This document shows, one piece after another, positions 1 to 8,472 of a stretch of 36,551 nucleotides of DNA (position 1 is the first letter of the stretch; the number at the start of each line of letters is the position of its first letter). A model generated the notes under the pieces. It worked only from the letters and a program-made list of their open reading frames with translations. It was not told the origin of the DNA and ran no database searches. Made by a program: the position numbers and the translations under genes. The stretch is from Lentisphaeria bacterium (GTDB lineage Bacteria > Verrucomicrobiota > Lentisphaeria > Victivallales > UBA1829), in contig JAGBXB010000044.1 in the NCBI GenBank assembly GCA_017629515.1, positions 1 to 36,551 on the forward strand, written 5' to 3'.

Positions 1-1
1 C

Positions 2-2050
2 GGAGCAGTTTTTTGTGATCTTTTTGTCTTTTATGCCACACTGGACGCAGAGATCATACAGGATTTCAAACTTTCCATTCCCGTCGTCCTGAAAGATTTT
101 GATGATGTGAAATGGTGCGTGCGTCTTCATCCGGAAAAAGTGGATGCCACGATCATTCAGGCAGTTCCCCCGGAAAGATTCCTGCCGCAGGATGCGGATC
201 GTTCCTTTGACGGAAAACTTTTTGCCCAGACCAATTTCAATGCCATGCGGAAAAAAGGTCCTTCCTTCTTTGCGGAATTTCTTATGGAAGGCAATAACTC
301 CCTTTTCAACTATACCCTCAATGATACAGCTTCTTCTGTCACCCGTACGGAAGATGGTTTTGTTGCCGAGTGGAATTTCCAGAAAACTCCGGCAGGCGGG
401 CGTTCTTTCCCGCCGCTTCACTGGCGGAACCGTCTTGCCTTTCTTTTGCGTCCTGCCGGAGTGAAACGCAATCTTCCCCCCATGGGGATCATTCATTTTA
501 TTGATAATGCCTCCCATTATCCCACAGTCTCCCAGATCAAAGCCTTTGCGCAGGCCGGGACAAAAATATTGATATTGCATGAATGGTGGCGTTTTGATGT
601 GCAGAACGGGGGAATACCTTTTGATGAAAAAAAATTCCGGAATACAGTGCGTCTTGCCCATAAATACGGTATTCGGGTGGCTCCCTACATCCGGGGCAAT
701 GAGATCTCTGCCAGGGAGGATGCTGCCAGCTGGTTTGATGCCCGTCTTATCAAAAATTTCGACGGACTTTATATGGATTACGGAGGACCTTTCGGGTATG
801 CTTATGCGCCGGATGAAAACTTCCCCGGAGGAAGGATCGCTTTCCGTGAGTATTATAAAAGTATGCGTGCATTGCGGGAAAGAGTGGGGAAAGACGGTGT
901 GTTTTTCAGTCACACCGGAACCGGTTATTCCGGGATAGCCTCATCCTTTTTTACCGGATTTGTTTCCGGGGAAGGGGAACGGGGCATCCTTGTAAGGGGA
1001 CGCAGAGAACATGAGTATTTTACCATGTCTGCGGTAAGTCCCGGTTCCATGTGGACGGCAGCTTTCCCGGAATACAGTTCATTGCGTATGACCCCTTTCC
1101 TTGCCGCCGCCGTGCAGATCCCCCATCAGCCCATAGGGATACAGGCGGATTCCTCCTCCCTGCGTCATCCCCCTGTTCCGGGCCTGCATGATGAGGCTTT
1201 CCGGGAACTTCTTTATATCTGGAGTCTGCTTGGGGGAGGGGACAGGACCTCTTTTGCGTATTATACAGACTTCAACAGCCGGAATGTTTTTGCCAAGAGT
1301 GATCCTTTTGAAACCGCCCATACCCTGATTCTTGTTCCCGGTGGAAAATACGGTATCATGACTCTTTCCAACTGTTCCGGAAAAGAGATGGAAGTAAAGG
1401 CTTCCTTTAAATTGAACGGCAATTTCAGTAAATATAAATTCTTTGCTGTTCCGGGGCAGAAAGATCCGGCAAAGGTAAAGAAACTTGCTCCTCACGAAGT
1501 CGTTGGCTGTATTGTTGCTTTTGATAAAGAAACCGCGGAAAAGGTGCTGAAAAAATATCCCCGCAGTGTGCTGTACTCCGGAAAGGAAGTAAAGGAACAT
1601 CTTGCCCTTGTGGATGAACAGCGTTCATACAGGCTTTCCGCAGTTCCTTCAAAGAAAAATCTTTTTACGGTGCATATTCCCATGCGGATATTAAGTCACG
1701 AAAAAAGTCTTCTGGAAGATCTTTACGATCTTGTTTTTGCATTGCAGGAAGTAAAGAAAGACGGAACGGTGAAGGAATATGGTTATCTCTCCAAAAAGGG
1801 ACTTGTGAAAGAGATCCCCCCGGCAGAAGAGAGTTTGAAACCCGGTGATTATGCCGCAAAAATGGATCTTTCCCGTATTCTGGGAAAAGGGGAACATGAT
1901 ATAAGGATCTATTCCACCAATAAAGGGATCCCTTTTTATTCCTATTTCATTGCCGATGTGGAATGGGATGAGGGCGTGAAGAAAGTAATGTTCATGAATG
2001 AAGTGGAATCTGTGAGATCGTTTCTTTCCTGGCATGTTTCTGTAAAATAA
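2..2050 (+). CDS. TIM-barrel glycoside hydrolase-like protein, 5' end outside the window
   Basis: The reading frame is open from the first bases, so the gene begins upstream; the first possible GTG inside (107) has no ribosome site and is not taken as the start. About 680 codons are visible. The central part, from PPMGIIHFIDNA onward, reads as a (beta/alpha)8 barrel: an ILHEWWRFD strand end, a helix with KYGIRVAPYIRGNE, then LYMDYGGPFGY, where the acidic residues sit at strand ends as in retaining glycosidases. The C-terminal ~250 residues look like beta-sandwich domains. The N-terminal part resembles the beta-sandwich that precedes such barrels in PVC polysaccharide-degrading proteins. I cannot assign a GH family or substrate. 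A hairpin terminator follows directly, so the gene is the end of its transcript. It could also be a non-enzymatic barrel. Confidence 0.75.
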   Translation, partial: GAVFCDLFVFYATLDAEIIQDFKLSIPVVLKDFDDVKWCVRLHPEKVDATIIQAVPPERFLPQDADRSFDGKLFAQTNFNAMRKKGPSFFAEFLMEGNNSLFNYTLNDTASSVTRTEDGFVAEWNFQKTPAGGRSFPPLHWRNRLAFLLRPAGVKRNLPPMGIIHFIDNASHYPTVSQIKAFAQAGTKILILHEWWRFDVQNGGIPFDEKKFRNTVRLAHKYGIRVAPYIRGNEISAREDAASWFDARLIKNFDGLYMDYGGPFGYAYAPDENFPGGRIAFREYYKSMRALRERVGKDGVFFSHTGTGYSGIASSFFTGFVSGEGERGILVRGRREHEYFTMSAVSPGSMWTAAFPEYSSLRMTPFLAAAVQIPHQPIGIQADSSSLRHPPVPGLHDEAFRELLYIWSLLGGGDRTSFAYYTDFNSRNVFAKSDPFETAHTLILVPGGKYGIMTLSNCSGKEMEVKASFKLNGNFSKYKFFAVPGQKDPAKVKKLAPHEVVGCIVAFDKETAEKVLKKYPRSVLYSGKEVKEHLALVDEQRSYRLSAVPSKKNLFTVHIPMRILSHEKSLLEDLYDLVFALQEVKKDGTVKEYGYLSKKGLVKEIPPAEESLKPGDYAAKMDLSRILGKGEHDIRIYSTNKGIPFYSYFIADVEWDEGVKKVMFMNEVESVRSFLSWHVSVK

Positions 2051-2066
2051 AAATTTTTCTGAAATA

Positions 2067-2113
2067 AAAAACTGCTTTTTGCCGGAGAATTTTCCGGAGG
2101 AAGCAGTTTTTTT
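2067..2113 (+). terminator. Rho-independent terminator after the glycosidase-like gene
   Basis: The arms AAAACTGCTT and AAGCAGTTTT enclose a second inner stem (CCGGA/TCCGG), and the outer arm runs into a T tract. It lies 17 bases after the stop codon and separates this gene from the esterase promoter. Confidence 0.85.
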
Positions 2114-2177
2114 ATACGCAAATAAGGTTGAAGTGAATGAAAAAACATAAAAAAGAGAGAATAATTTCTTGTCATTC

Positions 2178-2206
2178 TTGAAAAGACGCTATTAATAAGT
2201 TATAGT
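2178..2206 (+). promoter_or_regulatory. Sigma70-type promoter for the esterase gene
   Basis: TTGAAA at 2178-2183 and TATAGT at 2201-2206 are separated by 17 bases. The predicted start near 2213 gives a leader of about 55 bases before the esterase ATG at 2269. Confidence 0.6.
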
Positions 2207-2268
2207 AATTCCCTCTTTCTGTATAAAAAATTTTTACAACATACCAACAACAAAAAAAAGGAAGAAAA

Positions 2269-4074
2269 ATGAAGAAAGTAAAAATTTTCTCCGTAATGAT
2301 GGCAGTTCTTTTTATGGCTCCATTCATTGTGTGTGCAGCTCCCAAAGCAGCTGCAAAAGTTCCGGCAAAGATCATTGCCTTTGCTGAACGGGATAACGCC
2401 CTTTACAAAAAAGGCGAAACGATCCGGTTCAAAGTGTGGATGATCCAGCCGAAATCCAAAAAATATATGGATGAGGATGTTTCCAAAGAAACGATCATCG
2501 AAAATGCAAAGATCGATTATGTCCTTGAGGGCGATGGCGGATTCCGTAAAAAAGGTTCTGTCATTTCCGGAAAAGAGCCTGTGATCATTGAAGGCAAACT
2601 TGACCGGGCCGGCTTCATGCTTCTCACCCTTACTGCAAAGGATTATAAAGATGAAAAGGGAAAAGCGGTTGCCCGTTTTGCCGGAGCAGGAGTGGAACCC
2701 CTCCAGATCGTTTCCGGAACAAAAATGCCTGCGGATTTTATTGCCTACTGGCAGAATGAAATCAAAAAACTCCGCGCCCGCACTCCCAAAATCACCTGCC
2801 GGGAAGCCACTGAATTTTATAATGAGGAAAATAAAAACCTTGTAAAGATTTATGATGTAAGAATCGAAGACGGCGATGTAAATGCTGCCGGTATCCTTAC
2901 CATTCCCCGTTATTCTGAAAGAAAGAAACTTCCCGCCAAGATCACTTTCGGCGGAGCCAGCTGGATCGGATCAAGTCCCGCCGTTGTTGAAGCCGTGTAC
3001 CGGGATGTGATGGTTTTTGCCATGAATATCCATGATACCAAAAATAAAGTTGCCGCCAATGAAAAAGGCTCTTTGAGAAAACGCTCTGATATTGCCAACT
3101 ATCAGTACAACAATATCCATGACAAAGATAAATACATGCCCCGGAAAATCTTTTTGCGTATAGTCCGTTCTCTGGACTACCTGAAAAGCCGTCCGGAATG
3201 GAATGGGAAAGATCTTGTTGCCGCAGGACCCAGTTTCGGCGGATGCCAGACAATCGTTGCCGCCGCACTGGATAAAGATATCACTCTCGCCTGTCCCGGC
3301 GGGCCTGCCATGGCGGATCACCGCGGCGCAGATAACAACCAGAAAGAAGGCTGGCCCAAACTTCTGAAAAACAGATTGGCAAAAGTGGATCCTGTGAAAG
3401 CAAAGGAAAATTCCGCATACTTTGATGTGGCAAACTTTGCCAGACTGATCAAATGTCCTGTGGTCTTTTCTGTCGGTTTCATTGATACCGTCTGCCCCCC
3501 CACTTCTGTTTATGCCGCATATAATAATGTTCCCGGCAAAGATAAACAGATGCTCAATGGTACCCGTGCAGAACACGGTTCCAACCGCAAACCCGGGGAA
3601 GACGGTGCATTCTCCGCCGGTTCAAGTGTAAGAGTCCGTGAATTGTTTATGGGCAATGAAATGCTTTCCAACAGGGATATGGATTATACTGTCCCCGGAA
3701 AGAAAAATGCCAAAGGCGCAACGGTTCCTTATATATGGGATTTCCGTAACGGCGTGGCAAAAGCCATGAAAGAGGGTAATACCACATTTGTCCGGCTTAC
3801 TCCGAAGATGACATTCTTCCAGAATATTTACAATTTGCGCAAAATTGCCTGTACGGTAAAAGTTTCTTTTGTTGCCCGCGGCAAAGGCGGACTTGTTCTG
3901 GAAAATCTGGTGGGTAAAAAATCCCTGAAAAAGAAATTTGATCTTACGGAAAACTGGCAGACTTACACCGCTGAATTCCCCTTGGAAAAAGGCAGTTACG
4001 CCGGCCTTTTGCGTTTTATTTCCGGTGGAATTACCGATATCGACAAAGTATCTGCAAAATATTCTGTTAAATAA
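2269..4074 (+). CDS. Secreted acetyl xylan esterase-like protein (CE7 / AXE1 fold)
   Basis: The 601-residue protein starts with a clear signal peptide (KK, then a hydrophobic run to about residue 23) behind a GGAAG ribosome site. Residues ~25-140 look like an Ig-type beta domain. The central alpha/beta hydrolase carries a G-P-S-F-G-G nucleophile elbow with Ser322, Asp406 in GFIDTVCPP and His436 in AEHGS, the order and context of the CE7 acetyl xylan esterase/cephalosporin-C deacetylase family, which removes acetyl groups from xylan and oligosaccharides. The family usually has G-x-S-Q-G-G and is about 320 residues long; here Phe replaces Gln and the protein is almost double in length. The C-terminal ~110 residues resemble a carbohydrate-binding beta-sandwich. 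The signal peptide predicts export, in keeping with the polysaccharide-related gene upstream. Confidence 0.87.
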   Translation: MKKVKIFSVMMAVLFMAPFIVCAAPKAAAKVPAKIIAFAERDNALYKKGETIRFKVWMIQPKSKKYMDEDVSKETIIENAKIDYVLEGDGGFRKKGSVISGKEPVIIEGKLDRAGFMLLTLTAKDYKDEKGKAVARFAGAGVEPLQIVSGTKMPADFIAYWQNEIKKLRARTPKITCREATEFYNEENKNLVKIYDVRIEDGDVNAAGILTIPRYSERKKLPAKITFGGASWIGSSPAVVEAVYRDVMVFAMNIHDTKNKVAANEKGSLRKRSDIANYQYNNIHDKDKYMPRKIFLRIVRSLDYLKSRPEWNGKDLVAAGPSFGGCQTIVAAALDKDITLACPGGPAMADHRGADNNQKEGWPKLLKNRLAKVDPVKAKENSAYFDVANFARLIKCPVVFSVGFIDTVCPPTSVYAAYNNVPGKDKQMLNGTRAEHGSNRKPGEDGAFSAGSSVRVRELFMGNEMLSNRDMDYTVPGKKNAKGATVPYIWDFRNGVAKAMKEGNTTFVRLTPKMTFFQNIYNLRKIACTVKVSFVARGKGGLVLENLVGKKSLKKKFDLTENWQTYTAEFPLEKGSYAGLLRFISGGITDIDKVSAKYSVK

Positions 4075-4099
4075 AATGATTTGACAGAAGTCAAAAAAT

Positions 4100-4297
4100 A
4101 AGGGGCTGTTGCAAAACCTCAAAAAAGGTGAGCAACAGCCTTTTTTGTCCTGAAGGAGGACAAAAAAGTTGGAATTGTTTTTATCGTTGACGATAAAAGC
4201 AATTCCGTCAAAAGTTTTTGGAAGATGGGGGGGCGGGTAAGAGAACCTTTTTTCAAAAAGGTGTCTTCCCCGCAAAACATTTTTGCAACAGCCCCTT
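4100..4297. repeat. MITE-like element with 17-bp perfect terminal inverted repeats
   Basis: AAGGGGCTGTTGCAAAA at 4100-4116 is the exact reverse complement of 4281-4297. The ~198 bp between hold no coding sequence but several nested stems: 4104-4112 with 4132-4140, 4141-4150 with 4158-4167, and about 4171-4207. The GGGGCTGTTGCAAAA end resembles terminal repeats of IS5/IS1182-like insertion sequences (recalled from general knowledge, not searched). No clear target duplication is visible in the AT-rich flanks. It occupies most of the gap between the esterase and guaA and may serve as terminator for both. Alternatively it is only a compound bidirectional terminator. Confidence 0.5.
4104..4146 (+). 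terminator. Terminator hairpin after the esterase gene
   Basis: GGCTGTTGC (4104-4112) pairs with GCAACAGCC (4132-4140) and is followed by six T. It lies 30 bases after the esterase stop and is built from the left end of the MITE-like element. Confidence 0.7.
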
Positions 4298-4315
4298 TTT
4301 TTTGCATCGGGGGAT

Positions 4316-4351
4316 AAAAAAAGATTGCAGTAAATATTCTTTACTGCAATC
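4316..4351 (-). terminator. Terminator after guaA
   Basis: GATTGCAGTAAA (4323-4334) and TTTACTGCAATC (4340-4351) form a perfect 12-bp stem with a 5-base loop. Read on the minus strand it is followed by a run of T (the A tract at 4316-4322), 25 bases after the guaA stop. Confidence 0.85.
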
Positions 4352-4376
4352 CTGTAATTTCGTTATACGGGAAAAC

Positions 4377-5357
4377 TTATTCCCATTCAATGGTGGCAGG
4401 TGCTTTGGGACTCAAATCATAAAGCACTCTGCATACGCCGGGAACTTCCGCAAGAATACGGTCGGTGATCTTTTTCAGGATGTTCCAGTCGATTTCCGGT
4501 ACTTCCGCACTCATTGCGTCAACGGTATTCACCGCACGGATGATCACGGGCCAGTCAAAAACTCTTTTGCCTTCTCTGACACCTGTGGAACGGAAATCCG
4601 GAACAACAGTAAAGAACTGCCAGATCTTGTCTGCAAGACCCGCTTTCTCAAATTCTTCCCGCAAAATAGCGTCAGATTCCCGCAAGGCTTCCAGTCTGTC
4701 TCTGGTGATTGCTCCCGTACAGCGTACTCCCAGACCCGGGCCGGGGAAGGGCTGACGGTAAACCATTGCATAGGGGAGTCCCAAGGCACAGCCTACAACA
4801 CGAACTTCATCTTTATAAAGAAGTTTTACAGGTTCCACAAGTTCAAATTTCAGATCATCAGGCAGACCGCCCACGTTATGATGGGCTTTTACGCCTTTGC
4901 TTTCGATAATATCGGGATAGATCGTACCCTGGGCGAGAAAATCCACATCGGTAAGTTTTCTTGCTTCTTCTTCAAAGACTCGGATGAATTCGCCACCAAT
5001 GATCTTGCGTTTGGTTTCCGGTTCGGCAACATCCACAAGTTTATCAAGGAAACGGTCGGTGCCGTCAATATAGATAAGGTTTTCTTCCAGATAACCTTTG
5101 AATACTTCTATAACCTGTTCGCTTTCCCCTTTGCGCATAAGTCCGTGATTCACATGCACACAGATAAGCTGTTTGCCGATGGCTTTGATGAGAAGCGCGG
5201 CAACAACGGAACTGTCCACACCTCCGGAAAGGGCGAGAAGTACTTTTTTATCTCCCACCTGTTCACGGATAAGAGCGATCTGTTCTTCAATGAACTTATC
5301 TGCCAGTTCTTTTGTTGTGATTCGTGCCATGTTTTCCGGTCTTTTATTGCTGTCCAT
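4377..5357 (-). CDS. guaA: GMP synthetase, ATP-pyrophosphatase subunit only (no glutaminase domain)
   Basis: The 326-residue protein is the synthetase half of GMP synthetase, which adenylates XMP and aminates it to GMP. The PP-loop SGGVDSS lies at residues 44-50. Other conserved blocks are HVNHGLMRKGE, LAQGTIYPDIIES, the loop RQPFPGPGLGVR, and the dimerisation domain ending in PATIEWE. Most bacterial GuaA are ~520 residues with an N-terminal class I glutamine amidotransferase; that domain is absent, not broken, because a GGAGG site sits 8 bases before the ATG and the N-terminus reads straight into the ATPase. It therefore resembles the archaeal two-subunit form. No glutaminase partner is encoded in this window, so ammonia must come from a subunit elsewhere or from free ammonia. 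The gene has its own terminator and a structured leader. Confidence 0.93.
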   Translation of the reverse strand: MDSNKRPENMARITTKELADKFIEEQIALIREQVGDKKVLLALSGGVDSSVVAALLIKAIGKQLICVHVNHGLMRKGESEQVIEVFKGYLEENLIYIDGTDRFLDKLVDVAEPETKRKIIGGEFIRVFEEEARKLTDVDFLAQGTIYPDIIESKGVKAHHNVGGLPDDLKFELVEPVKLLYKDEVRVVGCALGLPYAMVYRQPFPGPGLGVRCTGAITRDRLEALRESDAILREEFEKAGLADKIWQFFTVVPDFRSTGVREGKRVFDWPVIIRAVNTVDAMSAEVPEIDWNILKKITDRILAEVPGVCRVLYDLSPKAPATIEWE

Positions 5358-5403
5358 ATTTATTTCCCTCCGGGGTTAAAAATTTTATTATCCATTAATT
5401 TAC

Positions 5404-5436
5404 TGCAAGAAACCTTTTCTTGCAAGTAAAAGGTTT
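5404..5436 (-). promoter_or_regulatory. Two overlapping, mutually exclusive hairpins in the guaA leader
   Basis: TGCAAGAAA (5404-5412) pairs with TTTCTTGCA (5416-5424) in a perfect 9-bp stem. AAACCTTTT (5410-5418) pairs with AAAAGGTTT (5428-5436) in another perfect 9-bp stem. They share bases 5410-5418, so only one can form at a time. They lie 47-79 bases upstream of the guaA start. The layout suits an attenuator or a protein-binding leader, but no known riboswitch consensus is recognised. Confidence 0.4.
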
Positions 5437-5494
5437 TTCTCAAAGAGTTTTTTTTTGTGTTTTTTTTAAATAAAGAACAAGAGTGCGATCTTTC

Positions 5495-7015
5495 TTACTC
5501 TTCCCTTTGCCTGTACTCTTTCTTTTTCTTTCTTTTTTCCAGACGCTTGAAAATGGAGTCCAGATGCTTTTTTACTTTCTTCTGTGCTTTTTTTATAACT
5601 TCATTTTCCGGCATATCGGAAAGACTTTTCCCGTCTATGGAGATATATCTGCCAAAGGTCTGCTGTAAATTTTTTATTCCGGAAGAAAAAATATCTTTAT
5701 TGCGTTTCCAGTTTTCTCTTAAAGACATACTTTCATCGGTTTGAGGAGCAAGGAGCGTTCCTCCATTGAAATAGACCGGCAGAACAAGATCCAGAATATA
5801 ATTTTCCATTTCCAGATGCCGGATCTTTGTATCCGGAAGCGTAAAAAGTCCACGGACAACGGTTTTTTCCGGTATATTGCCTTTTGTCTCACACTTTAAG
5901 ATACGGCATAAAGAGTCTTTACAGGAAATATGCAGTCGGGATTTTTGGAGTATGATCGGTTCTTCACCGGCAAGGACTTTCCGCATAAGAAGAGTTTTTT
6001 CCTGATATTGACGGATCTTGTCCCAGGTATTTCTGATAATATTTCTGTTTTCTTTTGTTTCCTCTGTATTTTGCAGTTTTTTCTTTTCCACAGAAAGAAG
6101 ATTCTGCAGCATGGCCTGTATGAATGTCAAAGCAGAAGATATATTATTGGAATTTTTTTTGCCGGAAAAAAGCGTTTTCGGAAGAGTGAACCTTTCGGTA
6201 TTTACTTTCAGGTCACCTGTAAGAGTTTTGAAAATCAAATCGCTTTTTTGCTTATGCAGTGCGGAAAGGGTGAGTGCGGCGCTTTCAAGATGGAAAGAAC
6301 TTTTTTTCCATTCCTCCAGTTGCAGAAAGGTGAAAAATTCTCCATGATAAAGGTTTTTTGCTGAAAGAGTTGCCTGCAACTTCCAAAGGTCTTTTTCCTT
6401 TTTTGCCGCAGAAAGGGCAAGAGAAAAGATTCCCTTACCCTCTTTGCCGCTGACGGTAAGGGCGGCTTTTTCCAACTGGAAAGAAGGATCGAAGAAAAAT
6501 TTCCCTTTTCCCGTCACCGGAAAGGTGGGGGAAAAAGAACCTTTTCCGGCAAAAGGAAGACGGGTGGTAAAGGTAAGGCGTGCTTCTTTACCTGCACAGA
6601 GATCGTTTATACAAATATCCCTGATTTCCCGTTTGTAAATTCTGCCGTCTTTTTCCAGTTGGAGTGTGAGAATACCGATATCGGCTTCCTGTATCGTAAA
6701 ATCTCCATTGAGGAAGAAAATACGATTGATGTCCAGAGTGATATTTTTGGCAGAGAATGTAAAAATTTCCTTTTTGCCGTTATCCCGCAGTTTTTTTCCG
6801 TCCACATTGCTTATGTATAGATTTTTCCTTTTTGATAAGGGGGAAAAGATGACTTTTTCTGCCTGAAAAGACCATTTTGTCTCCTCCGAAAGTTTCTTCA
6901 AAATATAATTTTTCCCCATGTGTTCCATGCAGAGGATGACTCCATAGCCGGAGAGGATAAGAAAAAGACATGCCCCGGGGACAATCCATAAAAGAGTTTT
7001 TATATATTTTTTCAT
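5495..7015 (-). CDS. AsmA-like envelope protein with one N-terminal membrane anchor
   Basis: The 506-residue protein has a single hydrophobic segment at residues ~5-28 and then a long region of alternating strands with weak repeats (ADIGILTLQLEKDG, LTFTTRLPFAGKGSF, AALTVSGKEGKG). That pattern is typical of AsmA/DUF748-type proteins, which form beta-groove structures in the periplasm and are linked to lipid or outer-membrane traffic. The C-terminal 50 residues are strongly basic and probably helical. It starts 18 bases after the kinase stop, with GGAAG about 11 bases before the ATG, so it belongs to the SIS-kinase transcript. Family membership rests on overall pattern only; hypothetical envelope protein is the safe reading. 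Confidence 0.5.
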   Translation of the reverse strand: MKKYIKTLLWIVPGACLFLILSGYGVILCMEHMGKNYILKKLSEETKWSFQAEKVIFSPLSKRKNLYISNVDGKKLRDNGKKEIFTFSAKNITLDINRIFFLNGDFTIQEADIGILTLQLEKDGRIYKREIRDICINDLCAGKEARLTFTTRLPFAGKGSFSPTFPVTGKGKFFFDPSFQLEKAALTVSGKEGKGIFSLALSAAKKEKDLWKLQATLSAKNLYHGEFFTFLQLEEWKKSSFHLESAALTLSALHKQKSDLIFKTLTGDLKVNTERFTLPKTLFSGKKNSNNISSALTFIQAMLQNLLSVEKKKLQNTEETKENRNIIRNTWDKIRQYQEKTLLMRKVLAGEEPIILQKSRLHISCKDSLCRILKCETKGNIPEKTVVRGLFTLPDTKIRHLEMENYILDLVLPVYFNGGTLLAPQTDESMSLRENWKRNKDIFSSGIKNLQQTFGRYISIDGKSLSDMPENEVIKKAQKKVKKHLDSIFKRLEKRKKKKEYRQREE

Positions 7016-7033
7016 ATTCGTTGCTTCTTCCGA

Positions 7034-8458
7034 TTAGATCATATCCCTGTAAAGACACCAGATTTTATACAAATGTTCCGCAGTTTCTTTTTCCCGGGGC
7101 AACGGGGGCGAGAGATATGTCTTTTTAATAAGTTTTGCCGCACTTTCCGGAATGCTTTTATATACGTTCATTGCCGCAAAGCCCAGGATCGCTGCTCCGA
7201 GAAGACTTGCCTCTGAATTTTCCGGCAGATATTTTTCCTGGGGGAAAAGAGCGTTTGCCGTATCTCTTACCACCTGTTCCCGGCAGGCAAGTGCTTGCAG
7301 AACAAGGGTATTGCCCTGTATTCCCAGATTGTGCAGCAGGACCGAATTCTGATGCAAACTTGCCAGAACGCCGAAAACCGCACTGCGGCAGATATGGGAT
7401 ATATTGTGTGCCGCAGAGAGTTTGAACCATGCTCCATTGCTTTCATAGTCCATATAAGGCGCACCTTTTCCCAGAATGTAGGGTAGAAAAATAGGTAAAT
7501 CTTCTGAAAGAAGTACTTCTGCCGCTTTACGGAAAAAGTCTTCAATGGGAATATTGTGTAAAGCGGAAAGGTATTCAAATGTAAAACCGCCGGAGGGGAT
7601 GGATCCGAGATACAACTCCCGGGCGGGATCGGCATGGGCAAAAACAAAAATCTTTCCTGCAAGGTCTTTACTGTGATTCCTTCCGGAAGCCAGAAGCTGA
7701 CCGGCTGTTCCCAGAGTAAGGGAAAATGTTTCTTCATTTACTCCGCTGCCCAGGGCGGCACTGGCAAGATCGCCGCAGCCGGTAATTACGGGAGTACCGG
7801 ATAACAAGCCTGTTTCTTTCGCTGCTTTTTCTGTCACATAACCGCAAACGGAAGCCGAGGGCAGAATTTGCGGAAGTTTTTCTTTGTCGATCGCCAATTC
7901 TTTACACAGATCCTCTGACCATGTGTTGGAATCGTACTGCATAAGAAGTGTGCCGGACGCGTCAGACGGGTCTGTAACGAGGTTGCCTGTAAGGCGGAAA
8001 AGAATGAAGTCTTTGCTTTGAAGAAATTTTTGCGTTTTGTTATAAACTTCCAATCTTTCTGCTTTCATTTTCAAAAGTTTGGGGAGAGTGAAAACAGGAA
8101 TGGAACTGTTGCCGAAATCGCGCAAAAGGATTTTTTCATAATTTTTATTAAGTATATCCGATTCTTTCTGCGAAGACTGATCGCTCCACAAAAGAGCCTT
8201 TTCCACGGCATTTCCCTTATTATCCACGCCCAGAAGTGCGTGCATATTCCCTGTAAGAACTACTGCATCCACCTTTGTTTTTTCTGTCAAACTCTGCAAC
8301 AGGGAAGCAACACTATCATACCATACATCCGCATCCTGGGTATCCGGGGATTGGGCACGGGGCAATCTTTTTCCGGAAAGAAAGGACATTTTGCCTTCTT
8401 CGGTAAAGACTGCCGTTTTTATCCGGCTTGTTCCTATGTCAATAGCACATATATTCAT
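7034..8458 (-). CDS. FGGY-family carbohydrate kinase (xylulokinase-like)
   Basis: The 474-residue protein has the two-domain FGGY layout. The N-terminal phosphate loop is AIDIGTSRIKTAVF, the hinge contains VTDPSDASGTLL, the catalytic base is Asp230 in GCGDLASAALGSG, and the second nucleotide loop is SLTLGTAGQL. FGGY kinases transfer the ATP gamma-phosphate to a sugar or polyol; the substrate cannot be read from sequence. Full length is normal for the family. The start follows an AGGTGA site and lies 14 bases after the stop of the SIS-domain gene, so the two are co-transcribed and probably act on the same sugar. Confidence 0.9.
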   Translation of the reverse strand: MNICAIDIGTSRIKTAVFTEEGKMSFLSGKRLPRAQSPDTQDADVWYDSVASLLQSLTEKTKVDAVVLTGNMHALLGVDNKGNAVEKALLWSDQSSQKESDILNKNYEKILLRDFGNSSIPVFTLPKLLKMKAERLEVYNKTQKFLQSKDFILFRLTGNLVTDPSDASGTLLMQYDSNTWSEDLCKELAIDKEKLPQILPSASVCGYVTEKAAKETGLLSGTPVITGCGDLASAALGSGVNEETFSLTLGTAGQLLASGRNHSKDLAGKIFVFAHADPARELYLGSIPSGGFTFEYLSALHNIPIEDFFRKAAEVLLSEDLPIFLPYILGKGAPYMDYESNGAWFKLSAAHNISHICRSAVFGVLASLHQNSVLLHNLGIQGNTLVLQALACREQVVRDTANALFPQEKYLPENSEASLLGAAILGFAAMNVYKSIPESAAKLIKKTYLSPPLPREKETAEHLYKIWCLYRDMI

Positions 8459-8472
8459 TTTTTTTCACCTGT

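Noticed and set aside
4218-5429. 403-codon plus-strand frame
   Set aside because: It lies antisense to guaA, whose PP-loop and C-terminal motifs are unmistakable; the frame has no ribosome site and a Phe-rich, shadow-like composition.
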